Shown here in pieces: positions 47,951 through 58,909 of a DNA stretch of 64,000 nt. Source of the DNA: Dermatemys mawii (lineage: Eukaryota > Chordata > Testudines > Dermatemydidae); the NCBI GenBank assembly GCA_007922305.1, contig ML677463.1:350656-414655 (forward strand), in the 5' to 3' direction. The translations under genes and the position numbers were made by a program. How positions within the stretch are numbered: position 1 is the first letter of the stretch; each line of letters opens with the position of its first letter. The notes under the pieces were generated by a model that saw nothing but the letters and a program-made list of their open reading frames with translations, was not told where the DNA came from and searched no databases.

Positions 47951-48839
47951 TAAAATGACTTGAAGTAACATTTTTTTCCATCATAAAAAAGAGTACATTG
48001 ATGGGGACTGTGCAGTTGTCACAGGTGAAGAGGTATTTTCTGGCAACTACATGGATGCAAAGTGCTATATTTATGATTAGTCAGTTCTTTCATCATGACT
48101 TGAAACATTGGTACAGGGAGGAAGATGGAAACCATGACACCTGTATCTTACACTGCGAGTTAGTGTGCAGAAGTCAAAGTGTGGACCTAACTCACCAGGT
48201 AGACAAGACATAAGACAACACCAAAAGGAGCTTGGCCAGAATAAGAAGCAGATGCTTAAATCTGCTAAACCACAAACCATTCAGGATTTTCACCAGCCAA
48301 TTAGAGCCAATCACAGCATCCCAAGTGGCTGTCTTTTCCACCACCAATTCAACTGTACTTTATTGTGGAAGGGTATGTAGATAAAAAGCAAATACATTTT
48401 CAAAAGCATTTTACTACTTGTGTCACTAACAGAACTGGAAATGGTCCATTTTATTTATTTTATTTTTCATCAAGACGATCAAAAGAAAAAAACATGTTTC
48501 TAATTAATAATTTAAGTGAAATGAATTTTCTCATTCCCAAATGTCAATTTCAAATGATTTTTTTCTGCATTGCATTTGAGAGTTGAACTGGGAACTACTA
48601 GGTACCCAGAGAGTACTGTGACTGGAATGGGTTTATAACAGCGATACATACGTAGCATGGCTGCAGGGCAAATTTGCAATGATTCTTAATAGTAATCCAT
48701 GGGAAGTGATCCATTGAATCATTTGTGATGTCTATTTTACTTTTTAAATAACAAACAGTTCCATTCTCTGATGGAGAAACAGCTGGTGTGTTTGGGAGGT
48801 GAAGTGTGGGAGTACCTGAGCTGTTTTTCTCAGATATTG
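47951..48839. other. no gene seen
   Basis: Short frames only, with no similarity to the lectin exons. Confidence 0.35.
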
Positions 48840-49084
48840 ATGTTCGGTTGCAGACAGTTTCCTGTGAAGTTGGGTGACCAGGTTAGCAGCATTGGTTACT
48901 CTGTAAAAGCTCTGCACTATAGAAACAGCTATTCATTGCTTTGTTGGGGGCAGGAGTGGAAGTGAGGCTGCTGTTCATATGAGAAGGCTCTGAATGTGAA
49001 GAAAGCAGAAAATGCTGTAGAAAGACTCAACATATATTGGTCTGTGCAGTGGTGTTGTAGGCATGTTGTTCCCAGAATGTTAGA

Positions 49085-49205
49085 GAGGTGGGTGAGGTAA
49101 TATTTTTTATTGAACCAACTTCTATTGGCAAAAGAGCTGAAGAAGAGCTCTGTGTAGGTTGGAAGCTTGTCTCTTCCAAGCTACACCTCACCCACCTTGT
49201 CTCTC
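49085..49205. repeat. dispersed repeat, copy of the 2215 family
   Basis: Contains 'gaggtgggtgaggtaatatt' and 'gaagaagagctctgtgtagg', forming two arms that are partly inverted copies of each other. Confidence 0.65.
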
Positions 49206-49589
49206 TAATTGTGGGACTTTTTTTTTCTTCTTGCATTCGCCCCTTTATATTATCTGTACATATGCACTCACACACATAGAGTAAACAAATTTGCTAATAT
49301 GAGTTAATATGGAAGTAAAACTGTAATGTTTTCCTTCAACTTTAACTCATATTTGTTCTCAAGTAAGTAATGAGGAAGTAAAACATTACAGTTTTACTCC
49401 TTGTTACTTACTTGTATTTAATTCTAAAAGTCTCCTTGTTCTGAGTATTCTGGGAAGGTGCAGGGATTCTTATGAGTAATGTGAGTAACCTACTTAGGCC
49501 TTCAGAAGACATTCATATTTCCACTGTTGGCTGTTGTTGATCTTTTAATAAACGGACAGCCAGACAATCTCTCTCATGTAACAATAAAG

Positions 49590-49720
49590 AGATTTTTAAT
49601 AATAGCAGCCGTGTTAGTCTGTATCTGTAAAGAAAATGAGGAATACTTGTGGCACCTTAGAGACTAACAAGTTTATTTCAGCATTAGCTTTCATGGGCTA
49701 TAGCCCACTTCATCGGATGC
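49590..49720 (-). repeat. dispersed repeat, inverted copy of the 25195 family
   Basis: Contains 'gcagccgtgttagtctgtat' and 'tgtggcaccttagagactaa'. It sits in the 5' region of unit D. Confidence 0.75.
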
Positions 49721-49993
49721 ATAGAATGGAACACACAGAAGTAAGATGCATTTATATACACAGAAAGAAATAAAGAGACAGAGTACATAAGTTCAGCTTA
49801 AGACAGAACCAGAATTGCTCACTATGAATTTTTTCCTTGTTTGATATTTTTTAAAATCTATACTATATTTTAAATGTAAATGGAGTTGCCACAAAATGTC
49901 CAGTCTGCTGCTGTAAATTCAGAAAGGTGTGATGATACTTACAATGAATGAGATTATATAAATGTGTAACTTTTTAATTCTTCTGTGCTACAG

Positions 49994-50040
49994 TCTAGTA
50001 CAAGCAGCAAAAAAAAAGTATATTCAAGAAATTATTATTT
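49994..50040 (+). other. possible untranslated exon of unit D
   Basis: GTGCTACAG| precedes TCTAGTACAAGCAGCA, the conserved core seen near 15998, 17493 and 58134. I see no clear donor, so use in unit D is doubtful. Confidence 0.35.
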
Positions 50041-50247
50041 TAGGCAACTCATGTGACATACAGTTCAAATGTATTATGATTTGTTTTTAGAGATGGAACC
50101 AAACTGAAAAACTTGATCCAAAAGACAAATAACTTTGGGGAAGTTCAGATCCATATCATATTTTGCAGCTAGTGACCACTCTACTAATTTCTTGTCTTAG
50201 CCCAGTAAAATACAGTCTTAAATTTCCATTGTTATAACCCACTGCAG

Positions 50248-50341
50248 ATGAGAAAGAAAGAGACGATCTACACGAATACAAATTTTTTCACTCCTCCTAA
50301 AGTGCAGTTGAATCAAAGACCTGAAAATGCAGAAATCAAAG
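50248..50341 (+). CDS. KLRG1: unit D exon 1: cytoplasmic tail, ITIM lost
   Basis: The ATG at 50248 opens MRKKETIYTNTNFF; donor AAAG|GTATGG, 94 nt, phase 1. Same length as unit A exon 1, but strongly diverged, more so than the lectin exons. Confidence 0.8.
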
Positions 50342-53300
50342 GTATGGTAAATTATCAAACAACTGATATTCTGCCTTTTGTTGTATTGTCTTTAGTTAAA
50401 CAACTTACTACTTCCTCTGCCCCAAGAGAGATTTTAAGGATATTAAAATAAGAATGTTTCTCTATTATATTAATCAACATCATATTAGCAGGGAGATAAA
50501 AAGCAGCACATAGCACGGAAGCAGGATGGTTTGCAGGTGAAGGGCTCTGACAGACAAGACAAATTTGTTGCAAGCACTCTCATTGGCTGCCAGAATTACT
50601 TAGCATCTGGTGAATGGAAATGTAGTTTGGTTTTCAGATATGGTCCTGTGTTATCTGACTACAGATACTCAGGACAGTGGCTCATTCTGCCCATATTTGC
50701 GTTTCCTATTTTCTTGTCAGGTTCCCCTGCTCGAGCTGCTCCCTGGCAGATCATTGCAGTGATTCTGGGGATCTTCTGCCTGGCATTGTTAGGAGTCTCC
50801 GTGGCCTTGGCTATCAAGTGTAAGTATTTCCAGGAAAGATGCAAAGTCTCTGACCTGACCCATTATACATATTTTATGGTTCCTTTACAGATCATTCCTG
50901 TCCGGGATGCCCTGACCAGTGGGTACGATATAGAGACAGCTGTTACTACTTCTCCAACGTGACGAAAGATTGGATTTCTAGCCAGAATTTCTGCTCTGCC
51001 CAAGACTCAGGGCTTTTGGTAATCAATGACTCCAGGGAAAAGGTAAATGCCAGTAATGCCGCCAGATCTGTAGCAATCTGATTGGCAGATATGATAGTTT
51101 GGAGTTCTAATGTAGGGCTGTCTGAAAATTTCCCATCAAAACTTTTTTGACAGAAAATGGGTGTGGCAGGTTCGATCACAGAGACCCTTTTGGAACTATC
51201 ACCTGATGTGCTGAAACTACCTCTGAGCCCCTTTTCTTTGACAGCTTGGGACTCCAGAACCTTGCCTTGTTGAGCCAGACACGCTAACCTGCTGCAACAC
51301 AGACCCAGGGTCTGAACCGTGTCCCCAAAACTGCAGACATGACTGAAAACAGCTCAGCGAGTACTTCTGTCTCCAGCACCCAGACACCCACCTCCCAATA
51401 GGATCCAAACCCCAAATAAATCCGTTTTACTCTGCATAAAGCTTATACAGGGTAAACTCATAAATTGTCCACCCTCTATAACACTGATAGAGAAATATGC
51501 ACAGCTACTTGCTCCCCCAGGTATTAATCACTTGCTCTGGGTTAATTAATAAACAAAAGTGATTTTATTAAGTATAAAATGTGGGATTTAAGTGGCTCCA
51601 AGTAAGAAAGAACAAAGTAAGTTATCAAGCAAACTAAAACAAAACACGCAAGTCTAAGCTTAATACACTAATAAACTGATTACAGATAATATCTCACCCT
51701 CAGAGATGTTCCAATAAGCTTCTTTCACAGACCAGACGTCTTCCTAGTCTGGGCCCAATCTTTCCCCTGGTACAGTCCATGTCATTTCCAGCAGACATTT
51801 TAGATGAAAACTTGGGGTTTTCTCATGACTTGGAGCTCCCTTTGTTCTGTTCCACATCCTTTTATATCATGGGCACAAGGCGAGAATCCTTTGTCTCTCT
51901 CTGGGTTTTCACCCCTCCTTCTAAATAGAAAAGCACCAGTTTTCAGATGGATTCTAATATCATGTGACATGTATACATGTCCACGAAGGCTTACAAGTAA
52001 ACAGAGCCATTTACAACAAATTGTCCTAGTCAATGGGAGTCATCAGGGTTCTAAACCACCATTAATGGCCCACCCTTTGCATAACTACAATAGGACCTCA
52101 GAGTTATATTTCATATTCCTAACTTCAGATACAAGAAATAGGATTAACACACTCAGTAGATCATAAGCTTTGTAATGATACCTTAGAAGAGACCTTTTGC
52201 GTAAAACATATTCCAGTTGCATCATTTGCATCATAACTTTCTAAAGCAACATCAAATGGGTGTTTTGACTCAATGAAAATTTTCATACCAAGCATCTGTT
52301 TTCCTCATGAGCTTTAGATTTTGGAAAATTGAACAGAAAATTTGAGGAATTTGACTGAAATGTTTTGGTTTCATCTGGAATTTTTCACTTTTCAGTTTCT
52401 GAAAATCAAAATATTTCTAGTTTTGGGGGGTTGGAGTTTTAAATGGATAGTCAGAATTTTCCATTTTGGTAGAAAATTTCCACAGAAAATAATACCATCT
52501 TTGGACCACCTCTACCTGTGAGACTATGGGAGACTGACATTTGCTGCAGAGTCCCATATGATTATGTGAGAACAGGCATCAGAAATGGAGTCCTGTAAGA
52601 TTATGGGATGAATGACATCTGGTAAAGAATTGTTTTGCACTTTTTATTTCTAGTTAACAGACATGTACAATGACACAAGTGAATGTTGGGACATACTCTT
52701 GCTCCTCCACAAGCACCGTGCCGGTGTGAGGTGTTTACTCCCCTGCAGCACCAGTTGGGATCACCACTAGTTCCCAAATTCTCAGTTCTTGTGGGTCTTT
52801 CTCACAAGTACCATGATTCGAGGGAGTATTAAAGAGACTGAAATTGCGCGGCTCACAGAGCAGATCTTAGTTGGTGAGAATCACAGGAATCTACTTTCTG
52901 AAAGGTTGTAATATTTTACTCCCTTACATTATGCTGCTGTTTTTGCCCAGGGTGATTCTGTTCAGATCCTTTGTCCCTTCTGGCCTTCTTTCCCTTGTAG
53001 GACCTGTTACAGGTGATCCATACAGAAGCCCACTGGATTGGATTGACAAATTTCAATGACTCTGGCTGGGCCTGGGAAGATGGCTCAACATTCAGCAATA
53101 TACAGTTGGTTTGATTCAATTTTTATTTGGGGGTGGGGGGGCTCAGTTGTTTTTAAGTCCATAAGACAGATTCTGAGCACCTTATTCAGGCCACATAGAC
53201 ACTACCCATCAGATCAGCGGGTAGTGATCAATCTATCAGGGGTCAATTTATCACATCTAGTGTAGACAAGATAAATCAATCCCCGAGTGCTCTCCCTTTT

Positions 53301-53744
53301 GACTCTGAATCTCCTCCACTACAAGAGACGGAAGCAGAGTCAACTGGGGAGTGGCAGCAGTCAACTCACCACCACAAGGATGCCCAGATAAGTCAACTTA
53401 AGATATGTTGACTTCAGCTATGCCATTCATCTAGCTGAAGTTGCATACCTTAGGTCGACGCCCCCCCACCCTCAGTATAGACCTGGCCTTAGTGTTTACT
53501 CAGGAAAAACTCCCTTTGAAGTCATTAACCAGAATATGAGTGGAGTAAAACGTGAGCCTGTTTCTCTTTTGGCAGGGAATCTTTCACTATTCTTCCCCAA
53601 GCCCATCTGTGTTCCTTTTATGTCTTTTGCAGGGTCATCTCTAACAGTCCCGTGCAGCACTGTGGTGTCCTATTGAAGGGTGCTCTCCAGGCCTCCAGCT
53701 GTACAGTTCATTTCCCATGGATCTGTGAGAAATCCCCCAAGTAA
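50248..53744 (+). CDS. KLRG1: KLRG1-like receptor without ITIM, unit D (5 exons)
   Basis: Exons are 50248-50341, 50721-50819, 50891-51042, 53001-53104 and 53633-53744; they sum to 561 nt, giving 186 aa with the same exon lengths and phases as unit A. The cytoplasmic tail has Y8 in TIYTNT, which does not fit the ITIM. The membrane span is at about 40-63. The lectin domain spans residues 71-183 with cysteines 71, 82, 99, 160, 173 and 181; an additional C68 in SCPGCPDQW matches the stalk cysteine region through which mammalian KLRG1 dimerises. WIGLTN, WAWEDGS and LQASSCTV are KLRG1-like. Sequons are at N87 and N134. Intron 2 is only 71 nt. The exon 4 donor (CA|GTTGGT) is weak. All coding exons are intact, so it is probably expressed, but its signalling is unclear. 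Confidence 0.84.
50721..50819 (+). CDS. KLRG1: unit D exon 2: transmembrane segment
   Basis: The acceptor is TTCTTGTCAG|GT and the donor AAGT|GTAAGT, 99 nt. It encodes APWQIIAVILGIFCLALLG and onwards. Confidence 0.86.
50891..51042 (+). CDS. KLRG1: unit D exon 3: first third of lectin domain
   Basis: The acceptor is CCTTTACAG|AT and the donor AAAAG|GTAAAT, 152 nt. It encodes HSCPGCPDQWVRYRDSCYYF. Joining the final T of exon 2 gives TAT, so the frame stays open. Confidence 0.87.
51170..52260 (-). mobile_element. LTR-like insertion in unit D intron 3
   Basis: A non-coding tract of about 1.1 kb separates two stretches of intron homologous to unit A intron 3. A fragment of the same family lies at 14925-15015. 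Orientation is guessed from an A-rich and T-rich layout; the family is not named. Confidence 0.4.
53001..53104 (+). CDS. KLRG1: unit D exon 4: middle of lectin domain
   Basis: The acceptor is TTCCCTTGTAG|GAC and the donor ATACA|GTTGGT, 104 nt. It encodes AHWIGLTNFNDSGWAWEDG. The donor lacks the usual +3 to +5 purines, the weakest site of this gene. Confidence 0.82.
53180..53495. mobile_element. small DNA transposon (MITE-like) in unit D intron 4
   Basis: The left end 'caggccacatagacactac' and right end 'gtatagacctggccttag' are imperfect inverted repeats. The interior is non-coding with 'gtcgac'-like palindromes. The length is typical of a MITE. Confidence 0.5.
53633..53744 (+). CDS. KLRG1: unit D exon 5: end of lectin domain and stop
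   Basis: The acceptor is GTCTTTTGCAG|GG, 112 nt, stop TAA. It encodes VQHCGVLLKGALQASSC and WICEK, closely matching unit A exon 5. Confidence 0.86.
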
Positions 53745-53779
53745 CCTCCGGCTGCACTTTTCCACTGAATAGTCTTTAC

Positions 53780-54144
53780 CAGGGGTCTCCAAACTTTTTG
53801 AGATGAGACCCATATTAGATTTTTGAAGGGGCTTCGGGGGACGATACTGCACCCCCCACCTTGTTCCTCTGGCCAGTGTCGTGACCCCCCCCTTTGCTCC
53901 TCCGGCCGCTGCCACGGCCCACCCCTTTGCTCCTCCAGTCATGCCACTGCCACGACCCCCCCACTTTGCTACTCCAGCCGCACCGCGGGGGCACTCACTC
54001 CTCCGCACATGGGGCTTCTGGCAGCAGCTTGCGCAGGGGTGTAGTAGCAGCTTCTCTACGTGCCTGTCCAGCTGGGGCTGGGGGCCGGATAAATCGACGC
54101 CGCGGGCCAGATCCGGCCCCCAGGCTGTAGTTTGGAGACCCCTG
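53780..54144 (+). mobile_element. hAT-type MITE in unit D 3' untranslated region
   Basis: The ends CAGGGGTCTCCAAACT and AGTTTGGAGACCCCTG are perfect 16-bp inverted repeats. The flanks GTCTTTAC and GTCATTAC are 8-bp target copies with one mismatch. It begins 36 bp after the unit D stop codon. Confidence 0.88.
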
Positions 54145-54460
54145 GTCATTACTCACACTTAGCCTATGGACCTGAATCATGAATCCATTAAAGATGCTCC
54201 TAACTTTGTTCATGTGGGACAAGTTTCACAGTGTTCCTGGGTGGTTAGCAGCATGCACTGCCTTGTGGGAGATCAAGGTTTGATTCCTGCTGTGATGTAG
54301 GTATACAGTTGTGTCTGAGCACATAGTTAAAGCAGCATCAGCTAAAAAAGCTAAAGTTCTTGTTAATACACATATTGTTGATGATTTCTGCATTTCTGTT
54401 TTCAGCACAGTTGTATTGTGGCTCAGACTACCAGAAATTAAAGTGTGTTTAAAAAAACCC

Positions 54461-54466
54461 AATAAA
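54461..54466 (+). terminator. candidate poly(A) signal of unit D
   Basis: AATAAA lies about 720 bp after the stop codon, beyond the hAT element. An ATTAAA at about 54187 is an alternative. Confidence 0.4.
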
Positions 54467-54529
54467 GGAAAATAATGGGACAATATTAAGTATTTCTCCT
54501 TTAAAGATGATACCTCATTGTTATATTTG

Positions 54530-55260
54530 GAGTGAAGAAAGCAGCAAGAGTAGGATTAAACTGGATTTTTTATTCATTCACAAAACGTTACAGTTACATT
54601 GTGTGTCTTTTCCTCTTTCTTGAGCAAGTCTGCTCTAGTGTTCTCAAGTAATTATTACATTTACTCACTCCTACTCTACTCAATTAACATTTAGATACAA
54701 TACTTTCCCCAAATGGAGGGAAATACTCTGGAATGACTCGTATTTCAAGTGAAATAGATTTAACATTTACTCCTTTTTTTCCTCTGTTTCCTTCAGCAAT
54801 TATTAGCTATACTTGTGATTCTCCCTCTCTGCTTTTTTTTAAAAAAAGAAGACTGAGAGGAGATGTGATAGAGATCTGTAAAACAAAGAATGGGATAGGA
54901 GAAGCCTCATAGGAACATCTATTAGCTTGCTCCTATGATGTAAAAGAACCAGAGAATTCTCAATTAAATTAAAAATACTATAAATCGTAAATGGATAAAA
55001 TGGACTATTTCATTAATAAAATGTAAAATTAACCTGTGGAGCTCAATGCTAAGGATCTTCCTGAGTAACATATTGTGAAGCAATAACCCCAATAGCTCAG
55101 TAATATTAGAAAAAGGATGAGACAATTTTGGACCTGATTCTCTTCTCACACTGGTTTTACTCTGGAGTAATACCACTGAATTCAAAGGAGTTATTCCTGA
55201 CTTACACCAGACTAAGGAGAGAACCAGGTGTAACAGTTTAGAAGTGTGCTGAGGTAACAT
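54530..55260 (+). repeat. segmental duplication block, copy 3
   Basis: Aligns with 42590-43080 and 15060-15430 ('agaggagatgtgatagagat', 'taacctgtggagctc'). It marks the start of unit E. Confidence 0.6.
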
Positions 55261-57190
55261 TATGTGTAACTAATACACTCCCTTTTTATCTGTGCCTCAG
55301 CCCATCTGTCTGCTGAAACATAGGCCAGAGCGTAGTCTTTTCAGGTCTTAGAAAAAAAGGATTACACAGATTTAAACCACTGAGAGAGAGTGTCGTCAAA
55401 TTTCTTAAGGATGAACATTTAATATTGATACAAACATCTGTAACCAGATTTTGGAATACTTGTGAAAACTTTGCCTTAGACAAAACTAATAACTCGGTGT
55501 TTTCCCACACAAACTTCCCCCCTTCGTTGCTGTTACATGAATTATAGTGCCAGCTATACACTTTAGTATGCACACACCCATACATGCTGATGACTTCTCA
55601 GTCTCTGCAGTGTGCCATCAATAGTCCATGTATCACCTGAACTCCACAGAATCAGATGATGATGGAAGCTCCAGTTCTCCATGAAACTCCTCATGGCTAA
55701 CTCCACTTCTGGCATCAACAGTTGGTATCTGCTCAACTTCCAGAAAGATAGGGCGTCTGTAATCTGGATCCAAAGTGGCACAAGACATTTCTTAGTGTTG
55801 CATGGTTCCGCTGCTGAGGCCACTGGACAATCTCTTGCTCCTTCTGTTCATACCATTTTCCCCACTCTGTTCTTGGTGGATGTGTGGAACTTGGAAGGCA
55901 GTTTGGCCTTAATGGATACCCTCTGTACAACTTCAGAGGCAGTTAGTAAGCATACATATCCAGAGACTACTATACCTCCCTACCACTTCTTTTAGATGCT
56001 TCTGGGGCTGGGCCCTTCTAACTAAGCATCTTGTCCTGCTCTCTGCATATGTGTAGAGTAGAGATATGGAGGATTCAGCAAAAATCCATGTCTCCTCCCC
56101 ACTGCTCTCTCCCTTCATTAGACTTAAAATAAAATTGCTGCAACATGAGCCTGTGGGTTACAGTGGCATTTACAGTATTTGAGCTGCATCTGCAGGGAAA
56201 CCAGCTAGAGAAAAAGATACCAGGACTATAAGGTTCTCATTCTTCAGGGCATTAGTTTATTAACCCTTGGGGTGGCGGATTGCAGTGTCTGGGTAAAGAG
56301 GCCTGAAGATGCTGACAGGACTGGTGTTGGTGCTACAGGTAATTTAATTGTTTTTTTGGTTTTCATGGTTTTTCTCTCCAGTCCTTGTTTTAAATGCTTC
56401 AGCACTGGGCCTTCAGATACATCTCTTGGGAAGACTACTTCCCCTCTAAGAGACCCTCAATGTCAGGATTTTTTTTCCTGATGTCTATCCTGAAGTTTTT
56501 CTTTATTCATTTCATCCCATTATTCCTAATCATAATTCAGTGTCCCCACATAAATAATTATTTCCCTTCCTCGGAATTCACAACTTTAAACTCTTTGTAG
56601 ACTCTTATCATATCTCCACTTATTCATCTCTTAGCCAATCTTTCTAATTTAGTAGACCTGGAACATTTTCCACAGGAAAATGTCTTTTTCTCAAAATTGA
56701 AACTTTCCCTGGGTGAAACTTTCCCTGGAAAAGAAAAAGAAATGGAGCATTTCAAATGTTTGTTTCCAAGTGAATTTTCATTTAAAAATTCATTTCACTT
56801 TATACATTTTAAATTTAAAAAACTTGAAACTGGAAAACATGTTTCAGTTTCATGAAAATGTAACATTTCAAGCTATATAAAAAAATCTTGAACATTCATT
56901 TCATAATTTTTTTGAAATGTCTTGTTTTTGCTTTTATTGAGAACAAAGGTAAATTTCAAAACATCAGGATTTCCTGCAGAATGGAAATTCCAAGTTTCAA
57001 CCACCTCTAATATTTAGTTATTTTAATCTTTCCTCAGAATTCTATCCCTTTAGACCCCTAATCATTTTCATTGTTCTTCTCTGAATTCCCACTAATTTGT
57101 CAATATCTTTCCAAATTCCAGGAGAAGCCAAATGAGGAATGGAAAAATATGAGGAAAAATTGAGAGGATAAAAGTGCAGAGAGATCTTCA
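55261..57190. other. non-coding; unrecognised frames
   Basis: Overlapping frames at 55563-55995 on both strands look like an old repeat protein, but I cannot identify it. The rest is AT-rich and holds no lectin exon. Confidence 0.3.
56309..56338 (+). other. possible signal-peptide exon relic
   Basis: ATG opens MLTGLVLVLQ and is cut by a donor (CAG|GTAATT). It resembles the start of the 16640 frame (GLVLALLVL). Confidence 0.25.
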
Positions 57191-57199
57191 ATTAATTAC

Positions 57200-57470
57200 A
57201 ATCCAGGGACTATGGGTACATCTACACTGCAGTGGGGCAGCAAGTCTAAGAGTGTGGGTCAACTCGCTCAGGCTCACAGGTCTCACACTATGAAGCTAAA
57301 AAAGCCTTGCCAGGTTTCAGAGCCCAGGTTCCAGCCTGAATGGGAATGACCACACTGATATTTTTAGACCCATGATCCAGATTCAACTGATCCAGGCCTC
57401 TGAGGCTGGCTTCTGCAAGGTTTCGTGTGTGTGTGTGCGCGTGTAGAGTAGACGTATCCTACGAGTTGTA
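57200..57470. repeat. dispersed repeat with inverted ends
   Basis: The start 'gggtacatctacactgcagt' and the end 'gtagagtagacgtatcc' resemble the ends of an element also seen at 60085-60280. It contains a GT run at 57424-57443. Confidence 0.5.
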
Positions 57471-57794
57471 AAACCTATGTTGTAGAATAGATAGCAAAAG
57501 ACCTGTCCAAATAGTAAAAATGTAAGGTAATATGTGCCTGATCCAAAGCCCATGGATATCAATGAGAATATTTCTGTTGACTTCTATGGGCTTTTGATCA
57601 GGCTATATGAACATTAAGCGCCACAGATTGTTTAGTCTGCATTGTGGCTTAATACATTTTGAATTTAACTAGTTGCAGAGAGACTTTGAAGTTAACACCA
57701 TAGCCCTAGTTAGTGTCACTTTAACTCTCATAGATTTAAGCCCCTTTGCTCTGAGCTATTTGGATTGGTGTAGAACATCTTACTTCAATTTGAA

Positions 57795-57814
57795 AACTTC
57801 CTGTGCGGTCTGAG
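57795..57814 (+). promoter_or_regulatory. ETS plus RUNX-like composite site heading unit E
   Basis: AACTTCCTGTGCGGTCTGAG keeps the ETS core; the RUNX-like half has a T-to-C change compared with 17129. Confidence 0.45.
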
Positions 57815-57957
57815 ACGGAAAATTGCAGAGAGAATAAATCTTCCTCTCTTGGGTCATGCTGTCCATCTTCAAACAGGACAGTCTGCTGGTGATACCACAG
57901 TTTCTCTTCTGGAACTAGAAAGTTCAATTCCAGGCTCTTCCTAAGGACCTCCTACAG
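57815..57957 (+). other. presumed 5' untranslated exon of unit E
   Basis: Aligned with 17148-17323 and ending at donor CCTACAG|GTACAA. No coding exon 1 or 2 follows it before the orphan last exon. Confidence 0.4.
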
Positions 57958-58133
57958 GTACAAATGAAGGTGTCATACCCAAATGCTTTCAGGGCTTTTA
58001 ATGTAACAGTATTAGATAAGTTTACATAAATAAAATATACCTAATTCAGAAAATGGTGGCTTTAGTACACCAAAAGGGATTATATAGATGTGTAACTTTG
58101 ATTTTATTTCTTCTCCGTTAAAGTTCAGTACAA

Positions 58134-58180
58134 GCAGTAGGTATGGTGTATTTAAGAATTCATTGTTAGAGGTTGTCCAT
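58134..58180 (+). other. possible second untranslated exon of unit E
   Basis: A pyrimidine-rich run ending GTTAAAG precedes TTCAGTACAAGCAGTAGG, the conserved core. Confidence 0.35.
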
Positions 58181-58754
58181 GTGCCATAGTTTTCTGTTTT
58201 TAGGTCTGTGCTTTATTCATCTTTCCTCAGTTGGGTTCAAGCTAAAATCCTGAATCTGAACAACTTTCAAATTATGGAAGTTACCTGGCTCCAGTTTTAG
58301 TTATTTTTACCTTAATATATAAAATCTCCAACACCAGCACCAGCCAAGAAAGTCTATAGATTTACTATAGTTAGAGTTTAGTAAAGTATTTGATTCAGTG
58401 TCTCAAGCAAACATGCTTGAAAAAAAATCACATTAGCTTGGATATGAACATCTACTGAAAATTGTCTGAAGACGTAAAAAATTATAAAGACATATATTGC
58501 TTCTCCTCTTTTTGACATCAATGTCATCCTTCTGCTGAGTGGTAACAGATATCAGCAGCTTTGCAGATCAGTTTACTAGTACAGGAAATATCAATGACCT
58601 AGAGTCTGAGTATATTCTAAGTGTATCTTGCTTAACTGACATATAAACAGCAGTCCTCGAACGGAGGTTGTCATCTGAGAAAGAAGTATCTAAAGGGGTA
58701 ACACAACAATCTGTTAAATCTGGGTTTACCTGTCATATTCATTTTCCTTCTCAG

Positions 58755-58908
58755 GTTTACATTAACCCAATTTTACCCTCCAGGGGACTTTGTACTCTTT
58801 GTCCAAAGAGAAGCCAAGTCTTATAATTGTGAAGATGAAAACCCTTGTATTTGTGAGAAGAAGGCTGTTCACCCAAGACCTACCATGTGGGCAGAAAAAG
58901 ACATATAG
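58755..58908 (+). pseudogene. orphan last exon of unit-B-type lectin, unit E
   Basis: The acceptor TTTTCCTTCTCAG|GT is intact, and an open frame runs to TAG, encoding EAKSYNC, ENPCICEKKAVHP and a tail. It is homologous to unit B exon 6, and the flank after the stop is homologous too. The canonical cysteine of HHCVIF is replaced (GDFVLF), which would break the C197-C210-type disulfide. No upstream lectin exons exist in the 4.6 kb before it, although there is no gap there. Confidence 0.7.
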
Positions 58909-58909
58909 A

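Noticed and set aside
50531..50962. 143-codon frame over unit D exon 2 and intron 2 as a separate gene
   Set aside because: It is intron read-through: the membrane part is exon 2, and the 71-nt intron puts the lectin part out of frame.
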